Assembly (NCBI GenBank): GCA_029224185.1
Contig: CM055199.1
Location: forward strand, 16,290,267 to 16,354,266
From: Karalla daura
Lineage: Eukaryota; Chordata; Actinopteri; Chaetodontiformes; Leiognathidae
Length of the DNA: 64,000 nt
Reading direction: 5' to 3'
Position 1 is the first letter of the stretch. Every line of letters begins with the position of its first letter. The position numbers and the translations under genes were made by a program. Shown here one piece after another: positions 53,675 through 64,000 of this stretch. The notes under the pieces are model-generated. The model saw only the letters and a list, made by a program, of their open reading frames with translations, was not told the origin of the DNA and did not search any database.

Positions 53675-56600
53675 TCAAGCATCGACTCGAGATGGAGAAG
53701 GAGGCTGAATCATCTGCAGGAGCCGTCTGGTCTCCTCGGTCTGCGCGTGCACTTTTCTGAGCTGCTCCTCCAGCTCGCTGTTCGCCAGCAGGCATGAAAA
53801 GTCTCCATCTGCAGGAGACAAACACGAGTCCTGAATCATCTCAGATCTGCTTGGAGACATCTGTCGCCTCCGGCGGCCGAATAAACAAACCTTTCTTGAG
53901 GTTGGATATCGTCACTATGCCGAGATGCTGGAATTTGACGTCTTTCTGTTTGAGGAACGCCGACAGGTACTCCAGCATGGAAACATGATGAGGTCTCAGC
54001 AGCTGAATCATCTTCCCTACATCCAGGAAGTACAGTCATTTCCATAATATCCATTCATCTGTTACGTAACCCCCTTCATACCCACATGTCCTGCAAATTA
54101 GCCGATTCTCACCAAGATTAAAGAAACACTTTAGGAGTGTTAGATCATTTATCATGTTTTAAGAGTTAATTTATTACTTTAAGGACTGGACTTTACACTC
54201 TTAAATCTTCACATCTAATGCCAAGAAATTTTGTCAAGCTAAATTATTCTGCTGCATGGACGGACAATCTCCACTTGTTTTGAGTACCTTTTTCCTCAGA
54301 CTTAGCGTCATTATCTTGTTTTTAGACACCCCCTTTTTTTGCAGTGTAAAGTAATCCAGGTGTTTAATATATTCCACCAGTGAGTCACTGAACGTTACCA
54401 GTCATTTCTAATTTGCTGACGATGGCCGCGCTCTGGTACGACAGCTGAGGATTCTGCGTTTGTCCCGACAGCTCGACGAGCCTCGACACTTGCTCTGGTG
54501 TTACCGAGGCTGACAACTCAGACGTCAGAGGATCTGAAACGGATATGAAAATGATTCAGGCGATCGACAGAGGAGGAGGGATTTTCTTTTCGAAACAGAC
54601 CAGATAATGTTCGGGCCTCTTACCCCAGGTCATCAGGAGATGCAGGGCTGACGTCACGTTCAGCAGGGTCTCATCTGACAGGGCGGGAGACAGAAGAGCC
54701 CAGAGGAGTCCCGACACACACACACTCTCCAGCACGGCCTGGATAACAAAGAGCAGATTCACCCGGAGTTTATCGCAGGCACCAGGCATAAAAGAAAAAA
54801 AAAAATCACGTGTTTACTACCGACGTGAGATGAAGTCACGGAGCGTAGCATCGACCGTACCTGCTGACCCATGCAGGAGCCGCACAGGTCAGATATTATC
54901 TTGCAGCTGTGAGTGATTATGACGGAGCTGGATCTGTGACGATGGAGCAGCTGACCGATCTCATACAGCAGTCCTTCACTCACCAGGACATCCTGGAGTC
55001 AGACCAAATACATATCAGAAGGAGCACTGCAAAAAAAATGGGTGTCTAAGAGCAAGATAAATCTGAGGAAGGAGGTAGCCGAAACAAGTGAAATTTTTTC
55101 CGTGCAGCAAGATCATTTCACTTGATGGGATTTCTTGAAATGAGATTGCTGTCATTTGATTCAGGATTATAGTCTAAACCCAAAACTTAAAATTATCTTG
55201 GCAAGAGCTAAGAAATTTGCCATGATGGTGGACATATTTCAAACAAATCTGGATATTGGGCCATTGCAAAATCGCCAAAAGAGCCATAGCTCTCATGACA
55301 ATGTTGGCATAAGAGTTGTGGCTCTTATGCTCTTAAGAGTCTTAAAGCTTTTTCCCACGTTATATATTTGTGGTGCTGAAAGCATGAAACAGCAGCTGTA
55401 GGGTAGGCAAAGTGTTGCATGCCATTTTTGGAAAAGGCTGCAACAGTCATCAGAATAAAAATTTGCAATGGCTCAATACCCATATTCATTCATCATACAT
55501 TCAGGAATCAGAGTACCAAATTGGATGCCAATCCCAATTGATCCCAAAATGAACAATAGTTTAGCTATGTCGCCCCACTATACACAATATATCGGACTTT
55601 TTGACTTTCAGCAATGAAAAGTGATAACTTAGAACAATGGCAGAGATCAGAGAATCTATAAATAGTCCCTCCTTTGTGTGGTATATACATTGTTTGGTGG
55701 GTGTGACGACAGTGCAGAGAGCAGCGTTATAGCTGACTCAGGAGAGGAGCTTTTCAGCAGCGACTTCAGAGGCGACACACAGTCCAGCTCCATCAGCTGC
55801 TCCTGGATCAGAACTGCACAGAACAAAAAAGAAATCACTTAAAACCACGTCCGAGGAAATCTCCGACCCCATTATTTATAATTACCGTTTTCCGAGAGGG
55901 TCTGTAAACATCTGCATGCTTGAGTTGAGTTCTGAAAAGGCAATAAAAGGATATTTTTAATGCACAGACGCTGCCGTCGGCCAACTGTCAGCCGCTGGAG
56001 CTCGCAATTACCTTCTGCACAGTGGAGGACAGGAGAGTGAGGAGAGACTTGAGCAGAAAATGTCCCCCCATGCTGAGCAGCTTTGCGTGGTGCTCTGGGA
56101 CGGCAGCGATGTTGCACAGAGCAGTACAGCTGTAAAACTGCACCTCGGAGTCTGAGGACTGGAGCAGGAGCACCAGCACAGGAATGGCTCCAGCTTGACA
56201 TAGAATCCTCGTGGACCAGTCTGAAATGACAAAATGAGTTTGGTAATGTTTTTATATGTCACATTAAAGCATTAAAGCATAAAAAAATACCCCCACCTGA
56301 CTGTGTGAGGTGTAAAAGAGCCCAGGTTGCATTCAGCTGCACCTGTGGGTCGTAGGACTTGGCCAACGCCAACAGTGGAATGATGCCATCCATCAGGACA
56401 GCCTCCCTGTTTGATTCTGCACAAGGAAAGTAAACAAAGCTCGAGAGATACTGTCCTGCACGAACACACACACCCTGGGCTGCTATTCAAACAACAGGGA
56501 TGCTGACAAGACAGACAACCTATGACGCGCTTCTACTTTTATGTAGGTCGCCTTTCAGAGCATCTCCATCCTCTTATTCCTCCCCATGGAATTGCAATTA

Positions 56601-58998
56601 AAGCTCATATAAAGTGTTCATAGATTTTAGAGCCTATTTCTCAGAAGAGAAAGTTCACTGCAGTCCAAATGTTTTATAATGTGAAGGTTTGTTAAGGAGA
56701 AGCGGAGGAATAAGCAACATGTGCTCTGAAGTGATGCACCCTTAAGTCACACAGGCATTGCCATACTGCTCAGTATTTTGCCACAGGGTCAATATTATAA
56801 AGGTTTGTATATGGTGCTCAAGCCATAACAACTATATTTGCTTTCTCAGCTTAAGACAGTGTCTCAATGATCTTAAGGCCATGCCTGACCCTAGTTTATG
56901 TCTCTGGCTGTATGCCATGTGACATTATGGAAAATTCTCTTACATAAAGCAGAAAAGCAAATACACACAAACCCTAACCCTAACACACACACACACATAC
57001 ACAATATCAGTCTAATATAAAAAAATGAAAAGATGTCTTTCAATGCAATTACAACTGTTGTTTCGGCTGCTTCTACTTCTACTAATAATAGCACCAACCT
57101 GAGGAGGCAAGCATGATGACGCAGGCACACGAGTGACACTGAGCGGTGGCATCGCCAGACTGGAACAGCTCCAGTATGGGCACCAGCATCCCCATCTCGA
57201 TCACCAACTCTTTGCTCACTGAAAATCACACGATGTGATAGACAATCATTATGGCATCTGTGTTTCACTGTTGTTTTGACCTGCACAGAAGTTATCATAC
57301 TTGGGATAGCACATGCTTTTCATCTCTTACCTTTATTCTGCACTAACAGGTTAACCAAAGAGAGAGACGCAGTCTTTTGCACATCCATGTTGGTCGATAA
57401 AAGTAAGGTCATGAGCGGCTCGAGGAAGGCATCTGGTAAAGGAGATTTCACTGAAACACAAAAAGAAAGAGTTTGAGGAAGCACTGAGTTCATTCATCTT
57501 TAGATTTACTGACTGGCTTTACAGTCACAGAACAAGGTTATATATTAGTTTACAAATAGTAAAGCTACGTAAACACAGTCAAAAACATGTGTGCTCGGTT
57601 GGCTCACTAGCTTACTTCATTGCCAAGCAATGCTCATATGTTACACATTACATGTCTTATATGTAGTGAGATAGGTCATTATTAATCTTAAAGAAACACC
57701 AAAATACATCGGTACAAGTGATAATTATATTTCAAATCCAAATCAAATACAACAAAGCAAATTATTTATCACTTTGTAACGTACAAATGGCTCTAACACA
57801 TCATTTACTCTCACTCCAAAGGGTAATTTGGATCTTCCAACTGACCTAAACATGCATATTTTTGAACTGTGAGAGGAAACTGGAGTACATGGAGAATGCC
57901 CACATGCACATTGGGAGAACATGCAAAGTTTACATAAAGGCTTTTGGTCCAACCAGGATTTGAACCGGGGACTGGCTGTTGTCACAAGGAGACAGTCGTA
58001 ACCCTGTGGTCTAGAATGTTACCTATAAATGTCTCATGGTCTTCTGGTCAGCTTCGAATTTAACATCTTACCTTTGTCCATCAACCTCGATCAAATAAAC
58101 ACAGGAATCTGTCAACTGTCACACACATGCAAATATGTGGTTACGCATTTGCACGTTAGTGAACGTGAACTGGACTTATCTCATCAATGAACGTGAAAAT
58201 GGAACGAAGTACTACAATCACTTTATGCTGGTTTTTCTTCATAATGACACCGCAGACCACACATATCTGCCAGCGCTTGATAAAGAAATATGGGACAGTT
58301 GAAAATTTGCATGATACTGGTCGTACCCGTTGGAGAGCTTATCTCCGACGGGAGACACATGTGGTGGAAACAATAGTTTCACTACGCGCTGATCTGCACT
58401 GATCTGCAAGTCACTGACAGCACAAGGAATGTCACACAAAAATGTGTGTGACTTGTTTACTCACGGTGATGACTGATGTGTAAATAATACATGGCTGCAG
58501 TCATCTGGGGATCAGAGTTGTCTGACGTTGCAAGTCTGTTCAGTGCTTGAAGACTTCCCTGATTCAGTGGCTGAGTTTCATCATCTGAGTGAAAAAGCAG
58601 ATTAAAAATGATCAATATTCAACCAGCAACCAACTTGCTTTAATCTGATTTTGGAAATGATGTGACAAGGTATTAAGTAAAATGGGTTTTTATCAACTAT
58701 TCAAGTGAGGTAATAGACAGTGACAGACAGTGACAGATAAGCTAAGTGCGTGTGTGTGTCCATAGATACGCTGTGAAGAACAAAGGAAACGAGCTGCAGC
58801 GATGCTCCTACCGTACAACAGGTGCAAAGAGTTCAGCTCTCGACTAGTCCTCCCAGGTGAGCTCCTGAAACAGGCGCACTCGCAGAGCTCTCTGAAAAAG
58901 TCCCTAAGTTTTTGCTCGAACTCTCTGCAAACTCTCCGCATACAGGCAGCGAATTCTTTGAGCCGTCGGAGGCATTGCTCACACAAGCTGGAAGCCAT
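53675..58998 (-). CDS. Vac8-like armadillo-repeat protein, complete, 13 exons, 562 aa
   Basis: Exons: 58812-58998, 58465-58584, 57331-57450, 57099-57218, 56297-56416, 56012-56220, 55886-55931, 55689-55813, 54861-54992, 54624-54738, 54399-54533, 53891-54016 and 53675-53808. All frames join. The start (GCAGCCATGG) is an excellent Kozak match. Residues 1-60 are Cys-rich and charged (CEQCLRR, CECACFRSS). The rest is ARM repeats such as VQLNATWALLHLTQS and VQFYSCTALCNIAAVPEHH. The C-terminus ends in a helix (LRKVHAQTEETRRLLQMIQP). Repeat order, spacing and C-terminal helix parallel yeast Vac8 (about 578 aa), a vacuolar-membrane ARM adaptor. The Met-Gly-Cys myristoylation start is missing, but the N-terminal cysteines could be palmitoylated. 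I do not recognise a vertebrate gene symbol. Adaptor function is inferred from fold only. Confidence 0.82.
54120..54348 (+). mobile_element. MITE-like element M, copy 2, in a Vac8-like intron
   Basis: Ends ATCTTGTTTTTAGACACCCC then TTTTTTTGCAGTG. Contains CAAGAAATTTTGTCAAGC and CACTTGTTTTGAGTACC. It lies between Vac8-like exons 11 and 12. Confidence 0.55.
55025..55205 (-). mobile_element. MITE-like element M, copy 3, in a Vac8-like intron
   Basis: Starts CACTGCAAAAAAAATGGGTG then TCTAAGAGCAAGATAAATCT, the reverse complement of the end of copy 2. It continues with GATCATTTCACTTGATGGG and TTTCTTGAAATGAG. It lies between Vac8-like exons 8 and 9. Confidence 0.55.
57800..58015 (-). repeat. Ubiquitous teleost interspersed repeat fragment, copy 2
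   Basis: Within Vac8-like intron 2. It shares the CATGCAT/GACCTAAAC core (inverted) with 12080-12240, then GGAGAACATGCAAAG. The ending is AACCGGGGACTGGC ... GACAGTCGTAACCCTGTGG, the usual 3' portion of this repeat. The tail resembles a tRNA T-arm, but no complete tRNA fold is present. Confidence 0.45.
58187..58402 (+). pseudogene. Possible transposase helix-turn-helix remnant
   Basis: An open 71-codon stretch inside Vac8-like intron 2, antisense to the gene, reads ICQRLIKKYGTVENLHDTGR and continues with an Arg-rich segment. 'KKYGTVENL..TGR' resembles the N-terminal HTH of Tc1/mariner-type or related transposases (R-L-hydrophobic-KK-G-T-V-N-TGRPR). Catalytic residues are absent and it ends at a stop. 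I treat it as a short dead fragment at best. Confidence 0.25.
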
Positions 58999-60281
58999 GG
59001 CTGCATCTCCGGCACAAAGGTGCGACACCTGCTCCACGAAACATGTATGGACACGCCCCTATGTGACGTCACGGGACTATTGCTATGAGTATTTTGCTTT
59101 GGGTCCCATGTCACAGAGCTAAATGTAAACATCCTGAATGGCGGTTTAGGTTGAAATTAAATTAAAAACATCTTGTTTCATCTTGATAAAGTATTATATC
59201 AGACATACATCTTGTGCTAATGGTATTTCACGTAGTTTTATGTAACAGCATCCATCTTTGATTTTAAAACACCCACTCAGTAATAACTTCAACTGCAACT
59301 TTAAAAGTCCTGGATTCAGGTCTGAAATTTGAATTGAATTCATCTTAAAAGTGCCATATTATTGATACATACTAGTTGTAAGTGTAGCCCTTATAGTTTT
59401 TCACAATATAAAAGCTTTTATTGTGGTTTGTTATCTTCTATTATCACACAATTGCGATATTTTTCTGCTCTATACTTTGTCCAGGTGGTAAATGCAAGCA
59501 ATAAATGCATTTAATAGAAGGAAATGAAGGTTTAAAGTCGGAAAAAAATTGACATACGTGCCAAGTGCTTCAAAGTACCTCAAACCTAAAATTCCACATT
59601 CATCTCATGCCATAAGGACTTTTACTTTAACTTCCTCGTCTCTTTAACGCTGCGTAATGGCGTCAAACGTTATTGGTGGGTTTGTTGTTGTTGTCCTACG
59701 TCACGAAGAAGCCCCGCCCCCCGCTCTTCACCCTGCCTGCGGTTGACTTGGTAACGGTCGGGAGCGTTGTCGGGGAAGCCTGGAGGACGGTGCAATCACT
59801 GCAGGGTAGATACAAACACTAACTCTCTTTACCAACTCCTTTACGTCGCCTGAGGCAAACCAGCGTGGAATCTGCTTCATGTCGGTGCGGTTTGTTGCGT
59901 AAACGGTGTCCAATCGTGTCATACGGAGCAGGTAAACAATGCTCGTTAGATTAGCTAACGTTAGCATTTCTCAGGCTGTAGCTAGCGGTTAGCTGTGAGC
60001 TGCTCACAAAGGTTGCTCCACTCCAAGGAGTTTTGACTCCGTTGGGGAAGGAAAACATTTGACTCAATGCGTTTTTTTATTTCACGGTTAGTTTAACAAA
60101 TTAGCCAAATGAAGTAAGGATGTAGGATGAGTCAGACTAATTATGCTTTGATGCGGCATAGATTTTGAAGGCTACTTGCCCATCGTTATTATCCGTGTTC
60201 ATGTATTTATAGAATGAAAACCCTCCTCCCTGGATTACTCTGGGTTTATCGGCAGAATGAGCAACATCACGGTGCCTGATA
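58999..60281. promoter_or_regulatory. Head-to-head intergenic region, Vac8-like (-) and AHI1 (+)
   Basis: About 1.3 kb separates two divergent start codons. The left 600 bp is AT-rich with no recognised element. The GC-rich block around 59690-59780 with GC box and X-box is the most promoter-like part. AHI1 5'UTR exon boundaries were not resolved. Confidence 0.5.
59742..59755 (+). promoter_or_regulatory. RFX X-box-like motif in the AHI1/Vac8-like shared promoter region
   Basis: GTTGACTTGGTAAC; the reverse complement GTTACCAAGTCAAC differs from the palindromic RFX X-box at two central positions. A GC box (GCCCCGCCCCCCG, about 59711-59723) lies just upstream. It sits about 530 bp before the AHI1 ATG and 745 bp from the Vac8-like ATG. 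RFX factors drive many ciliary genes, which fits AHI1. Confidence 0.6.
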
Positions 60282-60901
60282 ATGCCAGCAGGTGAGTGTG
60301 TACTTCCCAGAGTAAAAGTAGCGATGACTCAGTGTACATATAAGTATTATCAGCTAAATACTTCCCTAATGTAGAATGAAAGACTTTAAAATGCCCAATA
60401 CTGTCCTTTTATAGTTGTGTAAAATAACCATAAGAAAACTTCTACTGTTTTCTGATTAATCTGAGATCATCATTCTGATCACCTTTGGTTATTGATCATG
60501 TTTTGTATTATGTAAACAGAAAGCAAAGCTGAAGGATGGTGGAGTGGTATTTGAATGAAAATACCTCAAAGCACTCCAAATAACAACAACAATGAATTCT
60601 ACTCGTATAACATTTTTCAGAGAACACAAAGACGCTTTTCATAAAAAATACACAAGGATACATTCAGTAGAGATTCTGGATTCATACGTATTTACAATGT
60701 GGTCCTGTTTTGTGGACTTCATGTGGATGTCATCCCCTTTTGCACCAATCTCCAATGCAAAGTACTTGTGGCTGTATGTATGTGTCTGTGTATGTATATG
60801 GATATATACAAACTGATCTCAGTGGTAGCTTGGCAAGATATAACGTGGCAGCTGGGCTAGATTTTAGTATAGATGACAACTCAGGTTTTTTTCTGCAGGT
60901 G
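60257..60901 (+). promoter_or_regulatory. ahi1: AHI1 upstream ORF overlapping the main start
   Basis: ATG at 60257 lies 25 nt before the AHI1 ATG in another frame. It reads 11 codons (MSNITVPDNAS) to the exon end. The split codon AG+G and then TGA follow, immediately after the junction at 60899. The 12-codon uORF therefore overlaps the main start. Both ATGs have A at -3 and neither has G at +4, so ribosomes could initiate at either. Confidence 0.6.
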
Positions 60902-63900
60902 AAAGTGATGACCGGGCCAGGACCCGTGAAAGATTCAATGAAGTGTTTAAGAAATACACTGAGTCGGAGAAAAAGAAAAAGTTGAAGAAAAAAACAGCTG
61001 AAACTCAGGAGACAATTGTGGTATGTATGCATGTGTATGTATGTGAGAATCTCCATGTCACTGATATTAGTTTAAACGCCCACATATTTATTAAATGCCA
61101 CGTGCTTTGGCCCCACTGCTGTCTCATTCAGCTACAGAATTTCAAAAAGAATCTCAACCTCGAAAAGGACACAGAAGAAGATGAGACCATCCTCCAGAAC
61201 ACGTATAACCCTGAAGAGGGCAGTCCCCGCTACACCAAAAACAAACGAAGGGAGAGGGAGACAGTGGAAAAGGTTAACGTCAACAACAGCAGAAACCAAG
61301 AGGAGATTCAGACTTCTAAAGGCAAAAAGAAAAACAAGAGGGAGCTCCCCCAGCTCCCGGTATCTGAGGACACATCAAGTTACATACAGGAGGATGTAGA
61401 TGCTGCCAAGTCCGAGGTCACCGTGGAAACGGATGATGCAGGCGGTGGAAAGGAATCGAGGCGGACGAGCAAGAAGGGGAAAAGTAAAGGAGCGGCTGCC
61501 GAGGCCACGCAAGAGAGTCAGGCGGAGGACAAAGAGGACAAGCTGCTGCGTGAGTACCAGGAGCAGATAGCTCAGGAGGAGGAAAGGACGTCAAAGAAGA
61601 CGAGGGCCAAGTCTGAGGAGGAGAGCTTCGTCTCCCAGAACGTTGCGCTGAACAACGACGTGGGGAAGAAGAAGAAGAAGAAACTGAAATCCGTGGTCAC
61701 ACAGTCTGATGTCGGGTCAGTACATTTAGTGGAATAAGAGACTTGTATTTGTTGCTATCAGTGATGAGGCTGTCGGCCACAGTTTTATCTGCAGATTAAA
61801 GAAAGCTTTGAAACTTGCTCCACCAGGGATCACGATGAAGACGCTGACCAGGAGGCTGATGAGGAAAATGAAACCGAGTCCAAGGGAAAGAAGAAAAAGA
61901 AGAAGAAGAAACACGGTAACTGCGTGTTGGTCGTTGGGAACTCATTTCCAAATATCAACTTCAGTTAACTCAAGTCTTGTGATTTCTTTTCAGTCGTCAA
62001 AGAGGAGAGTGACAACGAGGCGGAGGCGCCGCCGCAGCCAACCTTCGATGAAAGCCTGGTGCTGGGGGTGTACGTCCACCGCACGGATCGCCTCAAGAAC
62101 AACCTGCTCATCTCACACCCCATGGTCAAGGTCCACGTCGTGGACGAGGCCACCGGACAGTATGTGAAGAAAGAGGACTGGTGAGACACGACTCCATGTT
62201 GTTTCAGGATCCCTGAAAACATCAGTGACTCTCCTATCTCCAGTCTCCTAGACGTGAACCCTTGGGAAACTTTAACAATGGTTTAGATCATTTGTGCTCT
62301 CTCACCCTGTGAATAAACAGAGTGTTCAGAGGGATCGCGTATGCTGTCTGTGAATTAACCATAATTTAGATTTTCATAAGAGACTGTTTCATAGATAAAT
62401 TACAACCATATTCTGCATATCTTTTGACACCAGGCTTTTGGAAATGAGAGGGTATTAAAGCTGAAAACAAAATGGGGATATATTAGTGTGCAGTGTCTCA
62501 TTATGTAGACACCTTCAATGATCACCTGATTTTAGGAAGGAGGTGGGCACCCTGTTGTTGTATCAATTCATTTGCATTATGTTGCTCTGCCCAGTTGGAC
62601 CACGTACCCTCTGTCTCTGTTTGGTCCAGTAATGGCTGCACGTCTGTCTCATTTTCCGCAGCCATCGTCCGGTCTCCTCATTTTACGAGCAGGAGAACGT
62701 CGACCACATCCTGCCCATCATGACGCAACCTTTCGACTTCAAGAAGAACAAGTCCATCATCCCCGAGTGGCAGGAGCAGATCATCTTCAACGAGCGCTTC
62801 GGCTACTTTGTCGAGCAGGGCGACGACAGCCCCAGAGTCTTACTCTTCTTTGAGGTGAGGAACAGTACCAAGGCTTCTGGCCAGTGTCAAAGTTGTTCTT
62901 CGTAACTGTTGTTATTCTCATGTTTTGTCAAGATCTTGGACTTCATGACCATGGAGGAAGCCAGAGCCAACGCTGACGTCGACAAGCACGAGCGGGGCTT
63001 TAGAAAGATTGCGTGGGCGTTCCTCAAGGTACGCCGTTTAGCCCGGAGAGTTTTCACATTAGGTCATCCTCTTCAGCGCTGGACTCACCTTCCTCCCCCC
63101 TCTCCCAGCTTGTCGGTACGAACGGAGTCCTGAACATCGACAGTAAACTGCGCCTCCAGCTGTTCTGCCCTCCCCCTCGGCCGAAGAGTCACGGCAAGAC
63201 CATAGAGGTGGTGGAGTGGTGGAGGAAGTATCCCCGCACCAAATACGCATCCACTCTTTATGTCACAGTGAAGGGCATAAAACTCCCCGAGCACGTAAGG
63301 AAGCTGCCATGTTTGTCCATCCAATAAATTCTACCCTCACTGAGCAAACACACTGAGATGTGATGCTTCGATCACAGAGAAGGCATTGAGTTTCAGCACT
63401 GTGAGTCACTGGGGGGGTTCTCTTGCTCTGCAGGTGGACCCAAGCATTCGGTCCATGATGGCTCTGCAGGAGGAGAGGGGCAGCACCACCTACAGTGAGC
63501 TGCAGAACGAGATCACCAAGAGGACCCTGACGCAGCAGCTGGACAGCAAGCCACCAGTGCTGAGATGGAGCAGGCTGCCCGGACAGGTCGGCAGAGTCAG
63601 GAAATTGAATTTACTATGACCTATGTGAAGAGAACATCATCCAAAATCCATTTACATATAGTCCGGATACAAGCAGCGGCCTTGCAGTCTTGTCTCATGC
63701 AAAGCTCCCTGTAGGGGTTTCCCTCCCTCAGAAGAACACTCTGCCCAGGGAAAGGAAGTAAACAAAGACGACACACACACTTTGCTCTGCACAACCGTGA
63801 CCAGAGTCTCTCTCTTTACAGGTCTGTCGGATTCCCAACAAGCCCATGCTGTCGTTCCGCGGGGGCCAGATGGGCTGCTTCACGGTGCTCTTCTCTCACG

Positions 63901-63954
63901 CCGGGACCAGGCTGGCAGCTGCCTGCGCCGACAGGGACGCCTTCCCCGTCGTAG
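60282..63954 (+). CDS. ahi1: AHI1 (jouberin), N-terminal half; runs off the right edge
   Basis: Ciliary transition-zone scaffold; human AHI1 loss causes Joubert syndrome. Exons in window: 60282-60291, 60899-61020, 61132-61715, 61827-61915, 61994-62180, 62662-62854, 62933-63028, 63109-63294, 63434-63586 and 63822-63954, about 584 codons. The start MPAG then ESDDRARTRERFNEVFKKY aligns with the human N-terminus (MPTAESEAK...). Residues 1-270 are Lys/Glu-rich and coiled-coil prone. From there the protein is closely conserved: LVLGVYVHRTDRLKNNLLIS, HPMVKVHVVDEATGQYVKK, ILPIMTQPFDFKKNKS and GFRKIAWAFLKLVG. The last exon (VCRIPNKPMLSFRGGQ ... RLAAACADRDAFPVV) begins the WD40 propeller and ends in phase 1 at a GTGAGC donor. 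The remaining WD40 blades and the SH3 domain lie outside. Confidence 0.95.
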
Positions 63955-64000
63955 GTGAGCGGATCCCGGAGAGCGTGGAGCCGCTGCAGGCGCCTCCTGA

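Noticed and set aside
57950..58012. tRNA-like sequence (GGATTTGAACCGGGGAC)
   Set aside because: It resembles a T-arm, but no acceptor stem or anticodon arm can be folded around it. It is the usual end of a common fish repeat.
58999..59037. N-terminal extension of the Vac8-like protein (EQVSHLCAGDAA)
   Set aside because: The extension would begin at GTG. The ATG at 58996-58998 has an ideal GCAGCCATGG context and is preferred.
60257..60291. ATG at 60257 as the AHI1 start
   Set aside because: Joined to the strong acceptor at 60899 it hits TGA at once. Using the internal AG at 60905 would rescue it, but the ATG at 60282 gives MPAGESDD, which matches the known N-terminus with the best splice site.

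Overview
The window looks like nuclear DNA of a ray-finned (teleost, probably percomorph-type) fish. The genes are split into many short exons with GT-AG introns mostly of 80-700 bp. Microsatellites are abundant (CA/GT, ATCT/GATA, GGAGA). Several short interspersed repeats of a kind common in fish genomes recur, and the encoded proteins are vertebrate families. No bacterial-type genes, rRNA, tRNA or CRISPR arrays were seen.

Layout. (1) About 1-25,600: a gene-poor stretch in which I could support no coding exon. It holds microsatellites, interspersed-repeat fragments and some AT-rich, homeobox/SOX/RFX-motif-rich blocks that look like cis-regulatory candidates. (2) 25,603-40,678, minus strand: a complete otoferlin-type ferlin, reconstructed as 41 coding exons giving about 1,792 aa. 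It starts just upstream of C2B, so C2A is absent. It ends in three tandem, equal-length (181 nt) alternative exons, each encoding a full 60-residue membrane-anchor C-terminus. (3) 40,704-45,958: a divergent intergenic region. (4) 45,959-52,582, plus strand: a MAP7 (ensconsin)-type microtubule-associated protein, about 634 aa in 15 coding exons. (5) 53,675-58,998, minus strand: a complete 13-exon armadillo-repeat gene (562 aa) that aligns by eye along its whole length with the yeast Vac8 family. (6) 60,282 to the right edge, plus strand: the N-terminal half of AHI1 (jouberin), cut off at the first WD40 blade.

Gene relations. MAP7 and the Vac8-like gene converge and appear to share a palindromic bidirectional poly(A) signal. 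The Vac8-like gene and AHI1 are head to head across about 1.3 kb that carries a near-consensus RFX X-box. AHI1 is a ciliary transition-zone gene, so this raises the possibility that both genes are ciliary RFX targets. MAP7 and AHI1 are neighbours in the same human chromosomal region (6q23), whereas human OTOF lies on 2p, so the otoferlin neighbourhood reflects a lineage-specific arrangement.

The most notable observations are the triplicated otoferlin tail exon, the vertebrate Vac8-like gene with its one-ARM-repeat-per-exon architecture and X-box promoter, the palindromic shared poly(A) site, an AHI1 start overlapped by a uORF, and a GC-AG otoferlin intron that is about 80% ATCT microsatellite. 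All family assignments come from recall and by-eye alignment; no database search was run.
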